Assembly: GCF_029051725.1 (NCBI RefSeq)
Contig: NZ_JAACFU010000001.1
Location: 124,001-188,000, forward strand
DNA: 64,000 nucleotides
DNA from: Bradyrhizobium sp. CSS354
Lineage (GTDB): Bacteria > Pseudomonadota > Alphaproteobacteria > Rhizobiales > Xanthobacteraceae
Reading direction: 5' to 3'
Shown: positions 9,389 to 17,027 of the stretch, piece after piece
Position numbering within the stretch: position 1 is the stretch's first letter
How the letters are laid out: each line of letters starts with the position of its first letter
Notes under the pieces: generated by a model
Told to the model about the DNA's origin: nothing
Database searches by the model: none
The model's input: only the letters and a program-made list of their open reading frames with translations
Translations under genes and position numbers: made by a program

Positions 9389-9460
9389 CGATCCCGCACC
9401 CGGTCCCTTCGGCGTTACCTGAAAGTCGCCCGCAGTCCTGATGGCCTGCGGGCGGTTATC

Positions 9461-10684
9461 TTACTTCTTCAAGAGAGCGCACTTGCTCTCGGACAGCGGC
9501 GTGAAGGCCTGGTCGCCCGGCACCGTGCCGACCAGCTTGTAGAAGTCCCACGGTCCCTTGGACTCCGAGGGCTTCTTCACCTCGAACAGATAGGCATTGT
9601 GGATGGTGCGGCCGTTGGGCTGGATCTCGCCCTTGCCGAACAGATCGTCTTCCGTCGGCATCGACTTCATCTTTTCGACGACCTTGGCGCCGTCATGCGG
9701 GTTGCCGCCGAGCGCTTCCAGTGCCTTGAAATAGTGACGCACGCCCGCATACACGCCCGCCTGCACCATGGTGGGCGGCGCGTTGTTCTTCATCTTCTCG
9801 GCGAAGCGTTTGGAGAACGCCCGGGTCTGGTCGTTCATGTCCCAGTAGAAGGTCTCGGTGAAGTTGAGGCCCTGTGCGGTCTCGAGGCCGATCGCCTTGA
9901 CGTCGGTGAGGAACAGCAGCAGCGCCGCGAGCTTCTGGCCGCCCTTGACGATGCCGAATTCGGCCGCCTGCTTGATCGTGTTGGTGGTGTCGCCGCCGGC
10001 ATTGGCAAGGCCGATGATCTTGGCCTTGGAGGCCTGCGCCTGCAGCAGGAAGGACGAGAAGTCCGGCGTGTTCAGCGGGTGCTTGACGCCGCCGACCACC
10101 TTGCCGCCATTTGCGGTAACGACAGCGGTGGTGTCGCGCTCCAGCGCCGCGCCGAAGGCGTAATCCGCGGTCAGGAAGAACCAGGTGTCGCCGCCGGCCT
10201 TCACCAGCGCCTGGCCGGTGGTGTGGGCCAGCATGTAGGTGTCGTAGGTCCAGTGCACCGTGTTGGGCGAGCACTGCGCGTTGGTCAAATCCGAGGTCGC
10301 CGCGCCCGAGTTGATATAGACGCCGTTCTTTTCCTTGATGACGTTGTTGACCGCAAGCGCCACGCCGGAATTCGGCACGTCGACGATGAGGTCGACCTTG
10401 TCGACGTCGAACCACTGCCGCGCGATCGCGGTGCCGATGTCGGGCTTGTTCTGGTGATCACCCGAGATGATATCTATCTTCCAGCCCTTCGCGACCAGGC
10501 CGGAATCTTCAATGGCCAGCTGCGCGGCGAGCGTCGAGCCGGGTCCGCCGAGGTCGGCATAGAGCCCGGACTGATCGGACAGCGCGCCGATCTTGACGGT
10601 CTTGTCCTGCGCGAAGGCTGCACCGGTGGCAGTCACGGCCAGCGCCGTGCCGAGCAGAAACGACGCAATCGACTTTGTGATCAT
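9461..10684 (-). CDS. Periplasmic substrate-binding protein, Leu/Ile/Val-type (peripla_BP_6)
   Basis: The 407-residue protein starts with a signal peptide (hydrophobic core LLGTALAVTATG, cleavage after AFAQ near residue 26). It continues with the type I binding protein start KIGALSDQSGLYADLGGPGS. Residues DVPNSGVALAVNNVIKEK and GQKLAALLLFLTDVKAIGLETAQGL match the amide/urea/amino-acid binding subgroup. It delivers substrate to the two permeases encoded downstream. The ATG at 10684 has AGGGAAG upstream. Confidence 0.92.
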   Translation of the reverse strand: MITKSIASFLLGTALAVTATGAAFAQDKTVKIGALSDQSGLYADLGGPGSTLAAQLAIEDSGLVAKGWKIDIISGDHQNKPDIGTAIARQWFDVDKVDLIVDVPNSGVALAVNNVIKEKNGVYINSGAATSDLTNAQCSPNTVHWTYDTYMLAHTTGQALVKAGGDTWFFLTADYAFGAALERDTTAVVTANGGKVVGGVKHPLNTPDFSSFLLQAQASKAKIIGLANAGGDTTNTIKQAAEFGIVKGGQKLAALLLFLTDVKAIGLETAQGLNFTETFYWDMNDQTRAFSKRFAEKMKNNAPPTMVQAGVYAGVRHYFKALEALGGNPHDGAKVVEKMKSMPTEDDLFGKGEIQPNGRTIHNAYLFEVKKPSESKGPWDFYKLVGTVPGDQAFTPLSESKCALLKK

Positions 10685-10710
10685 GCTACTTCCCTGTGAA
10701 TCTTTTTGTT

Positions 10711-11457
10711 CTAGACGCCGAGATAGGTGTGGAGCTTGTCCATGTTGGCGGCAAGCTCCGCATTGGCAAATCCGTCGATGATCTTGCCGTGCTCGACCAC
10801 GTAATAGCGGTCGGCGACGGTGGATGCGAACCGGAAGTTCTGCTCGACCAGGAGGATCGTAAAACCCTCCTTCTTGAGCCGCGCAATGGTGTGGCCGATC
10901 TGCTGGATGATGACGGGCGCGAGACCCTCGGTCGGCTCGTCCAGCATCAGGAAGTTCGCGCCGGTGCGCAGGATGCGCGCGATCGCGAGCATCTGCTGCT
11001 CGCCGCCGGAGAGTTTGGTTCCCTGGCTGTTGAGCCGTTCCTTCAGGTTCGGAAACAGATCGAAGATCTGTTCGAGCGGCAATCCGCCGGGACGCACCAC
11101 CGGTGGCAACAGCAGGTTCTCCCGGACATCGAGGCTGGCGAAAATTCCCCGCTCTTCCGGGCAGAATGCGATTCCCATCCGCGCGATCTTGTCCGAGGTC
11201 GTGCGGATGATGTCCTGGTTGTTGAACTTCACCGAGCCGGTGCGCTTGCCGATGATGCCCATGATCGACTTCAGCGTGGTGGTCTTGCCGGCGCCGTTGC
11301 GCCCGAGCAGGGTGACGACCTCGCCCGCGTTCACGTCGAAGTTGATCCCGTGCAGGATGTGGGACTCGCCGTACCAGGCTTCGAGGTTGCGGACCTGGAG
11401 GAGGTTGCCGCCGCTCGCGGCCTTTGCGGGAGCTTCCGCCGATGCAGTCTCAGCCAT
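10711..11457 (-). CDS. LivF-type ABC transporter ATPase
   Basis: The 248-residue ATPase shows Walker A GRNGAGKTT at residues 52-60, the signature LSGGEQQMLAIARIL, and Walker B NFLMLDEPTEGLAP. The short linker and TEGLAP motif are typical of LivF. An alanine-rich N-terminal extension of about 18 residues precedes the domain. The start overlaps the end of the livG-type gene by eight bases, so the two ATPases are translationally coupled. Confidence 0.93.
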   Translation of the reverse strand: MAETASAEAPAKAASGGNLLQVRNLEAWYGESHILHGINFDVNAGEVVTLLGRNGAGKTTTLKSIMGIIGKRTGSVKFNNQDIIRTTSDKIARMGIAFCPEERGIFASLDVRENLLLPPVVRPGGLPLEQIFDLFPNLKERLNSQGTKLSGGEQQMLAIARILRTGANFLMLDEPTEGLAPVIIQQIGHTIARLKKEGFTILLVEQNFRFASTVADRYYVVEHGKIIDGFANAELAANMDKLHTYLGV

Positions 11458-12205
11458 GACCGGCTCCCAGATAGGCTTCCTTGACGCGTTCGTCCTTGGT
11501 GAGCTCGCTGTAATGGCCCTGCGCGAGCACCTGCCCGCGCGTCAACACGGTGATGATGTCAGAGAGATTGGCCACGACGCTCAGATTATGCTCGACCATC
11601 AGGATGGTATATTTCGCGGAGATGCGCTTGATCAGCGCCGCGATCTTGTCGATGTCCTCGTGGCCCATGCCGGCCATCGGCTCGTCCAGCAGCATCATCT
11701 CTGGGTCGAGCGCGAGCGTGGTTGCGATCTCCAGTGCGCGCTTGCGCCCGTAGGGCATCTCGACCGCGGGCGTATTGGAAAACTCGCTGAGGCCGACATC
11801 GTTCAACAGCTCGCGCGCGCGATCGTTGAATTGGTTGAGCACGGATTTGGAGCGCCAAAAATCGAAGGAGCTACCGTGCTGGCGCTGAAGCGCGACGCGG
11901 ACGTTTTCCAGCGCGGTGAGATGGGGAAATACCGCCGAGATCTGGAACGAGCGAACCAGCCCCAGGCGGGCCACGTCGGCGGGCGCCATCGCGGTGATGT
12001 CCTGTCCCTTGTACAGGATTTTTCCGGCAGACGGTTTGAGGAACTTGGTCAAAAGATTGAAGCACGTCGTCTTGCCGGCGCCGTTCGGGCCGATCAACGC
12101 GTGAATGCTCCCACGGCGAACCTTGAGCGCAACGTCGCGGACGGCGAAGAAGCCCGCGAACTCCTTGGTCAAGCCTTCCGTTTCGAGAATGAACTCATCG
12201 GCCAA
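11450..12205 (-). CDS. LivG-type ABC transporter ATPase
   Basis: The ATPase carries Walker A GPNGAGKTT, the LivG-type signature MPYGRKRALEIATTL in place of LSGGQ, and Walker B EMMLLDEPMAG. I place the start at the TTG at 12205 because a GGGGGA ribosome binding site lies about eight bases upstream, giving 251 residues. A second TTG eight codons earlier (12229) has no comparable site. It is the first gene of the transporter operon running G, F, binding protein, H, M. Confidence 0.92.
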   Translation of the reverse strand: MADEFILETEGLTKEFAGFFAVRDVALKVRRGSIHALIGPNGAGKTTCFNLLTKFLKPSAGKILYKGQDITAMAPADVARLGLVRSFQISAVFPHLTALENVRVALQRQHGSSFDFWRSKSVLNQFNDRARELLNDVGLSEFSNTPAVEMPYGRKRALEIATTLALDPEMMLLDEPMAGMGHEDIDKIAALIKRISAKYTILMVEHNLSVVANLSDIITVLTRGQVLAQGHYSELTKDERVKEAYLGAGHG

Positions 12206-12540
12206 ACAGTTTTCCCCCTGCCCGCACAACGCGCGTGGCTATCCTTGTTGCTTCGGCTTTCCGGAGGCCTTGGAGCCACTCCTTGGAGCCCATCCGGAAC
12301 GCCGCCTCCGGGCGCGGAATATGCCGGAGGTGACGGGGGTTAGGCAAGGCGGAAAGCTGAGCAGGTCAGGCCTCCGGCCGGGAGACTTATGCTCCCTTAG
12401 TCGGACGTGTTTTGATGTCGCGCCTGCCCGGCCTCCCGGTTCGCAAAGCGCCGGTCATCAAGCCGTCGTTAACGGTCTTTCGTTCCCTACGCCAGCCTTC
12501 ATAGAAAATTTTCCCGCAGCGAGGATCATGCGCGGGTTTC
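12206..12540. other. Divergent intergenic region, no gene seen
   Basis: This stretch separates the ABC transporter operon from the PAS_5-like gene on the opposite strand and should hold both promoters. It contains two close CTTGGAGCC copies near 12266-12290 and GC-rich inverted CCGGAGG/CCTCCGG elements. I see no convincing promoter pair, RNA gene or conserved small ORF. Confidence 0.5.
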
Positions 12541-13224
12541 ATGCGTCCGGAATTTCTATTCGCCGGGAATATTGTCTTGGATTTTGCAAGCGCGGCTCCT
12601 TCCGTGGTCAAGTCGATCAGGCAGCGTGATCTCCTGAACACGTGGCTGCGGCTTTATGCGCGCCAGCAGACGGCCCCGGCGATCTGGGAGTACCAGCCTG
12701 CGCGGCTCGAGGAAGAGCTCTCCGATCTGATCTATTATACGGTGGATGCGTCGACGCCGACGCCGCGTCTGACCATCCAGAGCGAAGGTACGCGAATCTC
12801 TCGCGCCTATGGGCACACCGGCAAGGGCGTTCTGCTCGACGAGTATATCGGGCCGCGTCTCGTGCCTTTGGTGATGCCGGTCTATCATGAATGCGTGGCG
12901 CGCGGGCTGCCTGTCTACAGCGTTGCCGACATCGATGACATCTACGGCCGCATCGTCGCCTATGAGCGCCTGCTGCTGCCTTTCCAGACCGACGGCAAGG
13001 TCTGTCACATCATCGCATCGCTCAAGACCTTCTGCGAGGACGGCGGCTTCGAGATCAAGAATCTGATGCGCGGAAATGACGCGCTGCCGCGCCCGAGATT
13101 GCGCGCGGTGATCGACCGCGACCTGTTCCATCGCACCCCCGGCCGCATCGCGCCCGCCGAGCCGATCGAGTTCGCGGACCAGCAGGGCTCCGGTGTTCCC
13201 ACCGAGATCATCGAGCTGAACTAG
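12541..13224 (+). CDS. PAS_5-like domain protein, hypothetical
   Basis: The 227-residue soluble protein resembles the PAS_5 proteins common in Rhizobiales: SIRQRDLLNTWLRL opens the domain, followed by a core with GTRISRAYGHTGKG, LVMPVYHECVARGLPVYSVAD and ERLLLPFQTDG. These proteins usually sense or bind small ligands but lack an output domain; no catalytic domain is visible here. The C-terminal 50 residues are proline- and charge-rich. The ATG at 12541 lacks a strong ribosome binding site, and an internal GTG at about codon 22 is an alternative start. Confidence 0.7.
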   Translation: MRPEFLFAGNIVLDFASAAPSVVKSIRQRDLLNTWLRLYARQQTAPAIWEYQPARLEEELSDLIYYTVDASTPTPRLTIQSEGTRISRAYGHTGKGVLLDEYIGPRLVPLVMPVYHECVARGLPVYSVADIDDIYGRIVAYERLLLPFQTDGKVCHIIASLKTFCEDGGFEIKNLMRGNDALPRPRLRAVIDRDLFHRTPGRIAPAEPIEFADQQGSGVPTEIIELN

Positions 13225-13227
13225 CGG

Positions 13228-13602
13228 TCAGCGCGATTTGGCGCCGCCTTCCTTGGTCGTGACTTCCTTGGCATAAATGTCCGGCTTGAAGCCGACCAGC
13301 AGCTTGCCGCCAACTTCAAGCACCGGCCGCTTGATCATCGATGGTTGCGCTAGCATCAACGCCAGCGCCTTTTTCTCGGAGAGGCCTTCCTTGTCGGCAT
13401 CGGGCAGCTTCTTGAAGGTCGTCCCGGCGCGGTTGAGCAGCGTCTCCCAACCGACCTTGTCGCTCCACTGCTTGAGCTTGTCCTTCTCCACGCCCGCCGT
13501 CTTGTAGTCGTGAAACGCGTAGGCGACGCCATGGGTGTCGAGCCAGGCGCGCGCCTTCTTCATGGTGTCGCAGTTCTTGATGCCGTAGATGATATTGGGC
13601 AA
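13228..13602 (-). CDS. Spx/ArsC-family (YffB-like) thioredoxin-fold protein
   Basis: The 124-residue protein has the family layout: N-terminal IYGIKNCDTMKKARAWLD with the active-site cysteine at residue 11, HDYKTAGVEKDKLKQW, NRAGTTFKKLPDADK and the C-terminal MIKRPVLEVGGKLLVGFKP. Only one cysteine is in the CDT motif, as in YffB-type proteins that may use glutathione. A TTG start at 13602 is supported by GAGG six bases upstream; a longer open frame to 14085 has no family similarity and overlaps the csaA-like gene antisense. It is convergent with the PAS_5-like gene. Confidence 0.87.
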   Translation of the reverse strand: MPNIIYGIKNCDTMKKARAWLDTHGVAYAFHDYKTAGVEKDKLKQWSDKVGWETLLNRAGTTFKKLPDADKEGLSEKKALALMLAQPSMIKRPVLEVGGKLLVGFKPDIYAKEVTTKEGGAKSR

Positions 13603-13707
13603 GACAGTCCTCGCGCATGCGTCGTATCGTGATGCTTCGGCGTTGTACGCAACTCCGGTTCGCGCGACAATGTTACGAACGACGCCAGCTCCCCGAACGG
13701 ACACTCC

Positions 13708-14079
13708 ATGCACGTCACCCACGATCCAGCCGCGACCGCGTCGCCGACCATCGACTTCAACGCCTTCCTCGCGGTCGATATCCGTGTCGGCACCATCATC
13801 GATGCAAAGCCGTTCCCGGAAGCGCGCAAGCCGGCCTGGCGGCTGTGGATCGACTTCGGTCCCGCGATCGGCGTCCGCAAGAGCTCGGCCCAGATCACCG
13901 AAAATCATCCGCTTGAAACGCTGGTCGGCCAACAGGTAGCTGCGGTCGTGAATTTCCCGCCGCGCCAGATCGGCCCTGTTGTCTCGGAGGTGCTGACCCT
14001 CGGTTTCCCCGATGCCGAAGGCAAGGTCGTGCTGGTGCAGCCGAGCAAGCCGGTGCCGAACGGCGGACGGCTGTTCTAG
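13708..14079 (+). CDS. csaA: CsaA-like tRNA-binding (OB-fold) protein
   Basis: The 123-residue protein carries the EMAP/CsaA OB-fold tRNA-binding layout: DFNAFLAVDIRVGTIIDAKPFPEARKPAW (read as VDIRVGTI...FPEARKPAW), GVRKSSAQIT, and VVNFPPRQIGPVVSEVL. CsaA binds tRNA-like RNA and has been linked to secretion chaperone functions in Bacillus. Bacterial CsaA is about 110 residues, so the protein is complete. It is divergent from the Spx/ArsC-like gene, with about 100 bases between the two starts. Confidence 0.9.
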   Translation: MHVTHDPAATASPTIDFNAFLAVDIRVGTIIDAKPFPEARKPAWRLWIDFGPAIGVRKSSAQITENHPLETLVGQQVAAVVNFPPRQIGPVVSEVLTLGFPDAEGKVVLVQPSKPVPNGGRLF

Positions 14080-14098
14080 CCTCAAGCCGCTTCGAACC

Positions 14099-14803
14099 TC
14101 ACGGCCGCTTCGGAATGTTCAGCCCGCGCTCGACCGCCGGACGCGCCAGCCCGCGTTCGAGCCAGGCCGCGACGGATTGGAACTGGCTGAACTCGACGAG
14201 ATCGCCTGCGCCGTAGAAACCGATGAGGTTGCGCACCCAGCCGAGCATGGAGATGTCGGCGATGGTGTAATCGTCGTCCATGAACCATTGCCGGCCGGCA
14301 AGATGCATCTCCATCACCCCGAGCAGCCGCTTGGCCTCGCCCACGTAGCGCTCGAGCGGCCGCTTGTCCTCGAAATCCTTGCCGGCGAATTTGTGGAAAA
14401 AGCCGACCTGGCCGAACATCGGCCCGATGCCGCCCATCTGGAAATGCAGCCACTGGATGGTCTGGTAACGGCGCGCGGCATCCTGCGGCAGCAGCTTGCC
14501 GGTCTTCTCCGCGAGGTATTGCAGGATCGCCCCGGATTCGAACAGCGGCAGCGGCCTGCCGCCAGGACCATCGGGATCGAGGATCGCCGGGATCTTGCCG
14601 TTCGGATTGAGCGAGAGGAATTCCGGCGTCTTCTGGTCGTCCTTGCCGAAATCGACGAGATGGACTTCGTAGGGAAGCCCGATCTCCTCCAGCATGATCG
14701 AGACCTTGACGCCGTTCGGCGTCGGCAGCGAATAGAGCTGGAGCAGCTCCGGGTGCTTGGCCGGCCAGCGCTTGGTGATGGGAAAGGCGGACAGATCGGA
14801 CAT
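14099..14803 (-). CDS. Glutathione S-transferase family protein (YfcG/YghU-like)
   Basis: The protein has an N-terminal thioredoxin-like domain with LQLYSLPTPNGVKVSIMLEE and the cis-proline motif GKIPAI, then an ESGAILQYLAEKTG glutathione site and a helical C-terminal domain. The TPNG motif at the N-terminal helix is typical of the YfcG/YghU disulfide-bond oxidoreductase branch. The start at the second ATG (14803, MSDLSAF) gives 234 residues; a longer version begins seven codons earlier. It is convergent with the csaA-like gene. Confidence 0.9.
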   Translation of the reverse strand: MSDLSAFPITKRWPAKHPELLQLYSLPTPNGVKVSIMLEEIGLPYEVHLVDFGKDDQKTPEFLSLNPNGKIPAILDPDGPGGRPLPLFESGAILQYLAEKTGKLLPQDAARRYQTIQWLHFQMGGIGPMFGQVGFFHKFAGKDFEDKRPLERYVGEAKRLLGVMEMHLAGRQWFMDDDYTIADISMLGWVRNLIGFYGAGDLVEFSQFQSVAAWLERGLARPAVERGLNIPKRP

Positions 14804-14896
14804 CAGGACCCCGGCTTCGTTCACGAGATGCCGCCTAGTCTAGGCGAGCGAACGAACGACGCAAGGTCGAGTGGTCAGATCATTTTCCCGCGCAGG

Positions 14897-15040
14897 TCAC
14901 AACGGCCGCAGCAAATGGTTGGTGGCGTGCATCACATCGCGCTGTGCGCGTTGCTCGATGAAGAGCTGGCCGGTGACGAGCAGTGCTCCGGTGAAGACGA
15001 GCGCAAGCATCGCGGTCGCGAATTGACTGGCATCCCTCAT
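14897..15040 (-). CDS. Small single-span membrane protein, 47 residues
   Basis: A short frame begins at ATG 15040 after an AGGGAGAAG ribosome binding site and encodes one hydrophobic segment (MLALVFTGALLVTGQLF) after a short polar N-terminus and before a basic tail (EQRAQRDVMHATNHLLRPL). The membrane-like design and good ribosome binding site argue for a real gene, but I recognise no family. It lies between the GST and DUF429 genes on the same strand. Confidence 0.45.
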   Translation of the reverse strand: MRDASQFATAMLALVFTGALLVTGQLFIEQRAQRDVMHATNHLLRPL

Positions 15041-15150
15041 CGGACGAGCTTCTCCCTGGTCGGTTCGCAGGGGAACGCGGGCCGGCCGTCGTCAGTTCCT
15101 GCAAGCTTCAAATAATTGCAGCTTTTTCCCGAACCGCCACACAGACGGCC

Positions 15151-15816
15151 TCAATAATTGATCTCCATCCGCAAGCCCCGCGGATCGGCCTCCTCCCCGC
15201 CGACACATTGCGTGCTGTCGCGCGCTGCGACGGCGCAGGCACAGGCATCGATGAGATCGTCACGGCCGATGCCGGTGCCATGTCGCTGAGTCAGCCATTT
15301 TGGCAAGCGCGCGAAGCCGCGCTGCTCCAGGAGCGCGATACGCTGCTCGCGGCCCTCCGCCGATGTCTTCTTTGCAAGCCGGACCTGCCCAGCCAGATTC
15401 CAGAAAATCAATTCCGGATGCGCTTCGCCGAAGGTCGCCTGCCGCGTCGGCGTCATGATCTCGTCGACCTCCCTGATCTTGTCCCTGATGTTCCAGAGCT
15501 GCGCCGACACGCCCCTGCCCTTGCCCTCGCGCTCCCAGTAGTGGCGATTGGCTGCCGGCATATCGGCGAATGTCCAGAGATCACGGCGCGCGCCGAGAAA
15601 CACGGCGGGACCGACCAGCTCGCGCGCGCGCAAATCGCAGATGCGATAGCCGCTCGGCTTCAAGCCGACCGGCATGTCGATCATCGCGCGCGCATGCGGC
15701 AGCGCGAGCAGCCGCGCGAGACCCGGCGAATAGTCGAAGCCATGATCGCCGCACTCGTCGATCCATGCGGCGACCCAGCCGAAGTGAAATCCGTCAAGGC
15801 CGAGATAGTTTGGCAA
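15151..15816 (-). CDS. DUF429 domain protein
   Basis: The protein matches DUF429: LGLDGFHFGWVAAWIDE at the start, MIDMPVGLKPSGYRICDLRARE, REVDEIMTP, FGEAHPELIFWNL and a C-terminal DDLIDACACAVAAR. The family has a predicted RNase H-like fold, with acidic residues at the LGLDG, IDMP and DDLIDA positions, but no settled function. The start is uncertain: no ATG lies near the domain boundary, and I chose TTG 15816 behind an AGGG element. The open frame extends to 15906, overlapping the AhpD-like gene. Confidence 0.8.
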   Translation of the reverse strand: MPNYLGLDGFHFGWVAAWIDECGDHGFDYSPGLARLLALPHARAMIDMPVGLKPSGYRICDLRARELVGPAVFLGARRDLWTFADMPAANRHYWEREGKGRGVSAQLWNIRDKIREVDEIMTPTRQATFGEAHPELIFWNLAGQVRLAKKTSAEGREQRIALLEQRGFARLPKWLTQRHGTGIGRDDLIDACACAVAARDSTQCVGGEEADPRGLRMEINY

Positions 15817-15850
15817 GCTCCTGATCCCTGACGGGCATCCGCCCGCTCCT

Positions 15851-16198
15851 CTATCCCAGTTCCTCGCCCCGATGCCGCTCGAACAGGCGCTGTGCCAGCA
15901 ACGCATGGCCGAGCGTACCGCCGGCGCGGACCGCCGCCGCGATCAGCGCGGCTTCCGCGATTTCTTCGCGCGTTACACCGGCCTTCGCCGCCTGCGCCGT
16001 GTGCACATCGAGGCAATAGGCGCACTGCGTGGTGAGCGCGACCGCGAGCGAGATCAGCTCGCGATATTTTGGCGAGATCAATCCGTCCTTGCGCTCGACC
16101 GCGTGGTTGAACGCAAGGAACGCGTTGGCCTCGACCGGCGCCAGCGCCACGAAGGCCGGGATGGATTTCAGATCGTCAGGGCTTTGATAATCGGTCAC
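15851..16198 (-). CDS. AhpD-like carboxymuconolactone decarboxylase family protein
   Basis: The 115-residue protein has the peroxidase-type CXXC...H active site: Cys59, Cys62 and His66 in TTQCAYCLDVH, preceded by SPKYRELISLAVAL. These AhpD-like proteins are small all-helical oligomers that reduce peroxides or exchange thiols. It starts three bases after the sigma factor stop on the same strand, so the two are likely co-transcribed and the enzyme may answer oxidative stress under that sigma factor. Confidence 0.9.
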   Translation of the reverse strand: MTDYQSPDDLKSIPAFVALAPVEANAFLAFNHAVERKDGLISPKYRELISLAVALTTQCAYCLDVHTAQAAKAGVTREEIAEAALIAAAVRAGGTLGHALLAQRLFERHRGEELG

Positions 16199-16201
16199 GG
16201 C

Positions 16202-16723
16202 TCATCTCGTCAGGTATTCGCGCATCAGCGCGCGGGCGCGATGCAGGCGGGCCTTCACAGTCTGCCGGGTCGCGCCGAGTGCGACGGCAATCTCGTCGAT
16301 GGTCATTTCCTTGACGTCGCGCATCAGCGCGACATCGCGGTAGTGCGACGGCAGCGCCTCGAAGGCCGCTGCGACGTCGAGCCGCAAATCGGCTTCAGGA
16401 CGCGACAGCAACAGCGCCTCCGCCTCTGCGTCTTCGATCGCCGGCGCGAGGCCTGCCTTACGGGCGAGCCGCAGGCATTCGCGGCGGACAACACTGAACA
16501 GCCAGGCCGAAAACGCGAGCCATGAGCGGATCGTGCCGACATGGCGAAACAGGATCCACAGCGCCTCCTGCGTCGCATCCTCGGCATCCGCCGAGCTGCG
16601 ACAGGTGGCGCGGGCATAGCGGCGGATGTTCGGCTGCGCCGTCTCGAGCAGAGACGCGATCGCCTGGGCATCGCCGAGGCGCGCGGCCTCGAACAGGTCC
16701 GGCGAGATCACAGCGGCGCTCAC
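16202..16723 (-). CDS. ECF-type RNA polymerase sigma factor
   Basis: The 173-residue protein has region 2 at about residues 18-90 with the DAEDATQEALWILFR motif at 46-60, and region 4 at about 118-170 with LPSHYRDVALMRDVKEMTIDEIA and an ATRQTVKARLHRAR helix-turn-helix. The GTG start at 16723 is preceded by GGAGG with six bases between, and overlaps the stop codon of the upstream DUF2892 gene as GTGA. No C-terminal SnoaL extension is present, so it is not the ECF41 type despite the neighbouring AhpD-like gene. No classical anti-sigma gene is adjacent. Confidence 0.9.
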   Translation of the reverse strand: MSAAVISPDLFEAARLGDAQAIASLLETAQPNIRRYARATCRSSADAEDATQEALWILFRHVGTIRSWLAFSAWLFSVVRRECLRLARKAGLAPAIEDAEAEALLLSRPEADLRLDVAAAFEALPSHYRDVALMRDVKEMTIDEIAVALGATRQTVKARLHRARALMREYLTR

Positions 16724-16929
16724 GAGACGCCTCCTCTTCCGATGCCGGCCATCGCGCACATCGGACAATAGCCGACGAGGCCCGTCAGCGCGAAGCCGCC
16801 ACCGCCGAGCGCCACCAGCCATGCCGCGGCGCCGGTGAAATAGACGAATGCCGCGACGGCCACCGCGGCGCCCAAGGCGATCCGCACGGCCTGATGCAGG
16901 CCCCCGATGTTCTTCCTGTAAAATGCCAT
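16720..16929 (-). CDS. DUF2892 small membrane protein
   Basis: The 69-residue protein has two hydrophobic segments (VRIALGAAVAVAAFVYFTG and WLVALGGGGFALTGLVGY) followed by CPMCAMAGIG. This matches the DUF2892/YgaP-type membrane domain, whose C-terminal YCP(L/M)C motif is common. The chosen ATG at 16929 has GGAGG five bases upstream; an ATG five codons earlier is possible. The stop overlaps the sigma factor start, making a coupled pair. A role in thiol or membrane stress sensing upstream of the sigma factor is only an inference. Confidence 0.8.
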   Translation of the reverse strand: MAFYRKNIGGLHQAVRIALGAAVAVAAFVYFTGAAAWLVALGGGGFALTGLVGYCPMCAMAGIGRGGVS

Positions 16930-17027
16930 CCCATCCTCCGACATAAGCCGAAGCAAAATGCCTCGGCCGTCAAGAGAGGGCGCGACGACCGGAAAGGATT
17001 CGCGGGAACGTGCAATTTTTTTCGCGA

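Noticed and set aside
13603..14085. Long N-terminal extension of the Spx/ArsC-like gene
   Set aside because: The extension is antisense to the csaA-like gene and outside the family; the TTG at 13602 has a proper ribosome binding site.
14880..15104. 74-residue frame overlapping the small membrane ORF
   Set aside because: It is in another frame, lacks a ribosome binding site and has no membrane or domain character; the 47-residue frame is better supported.
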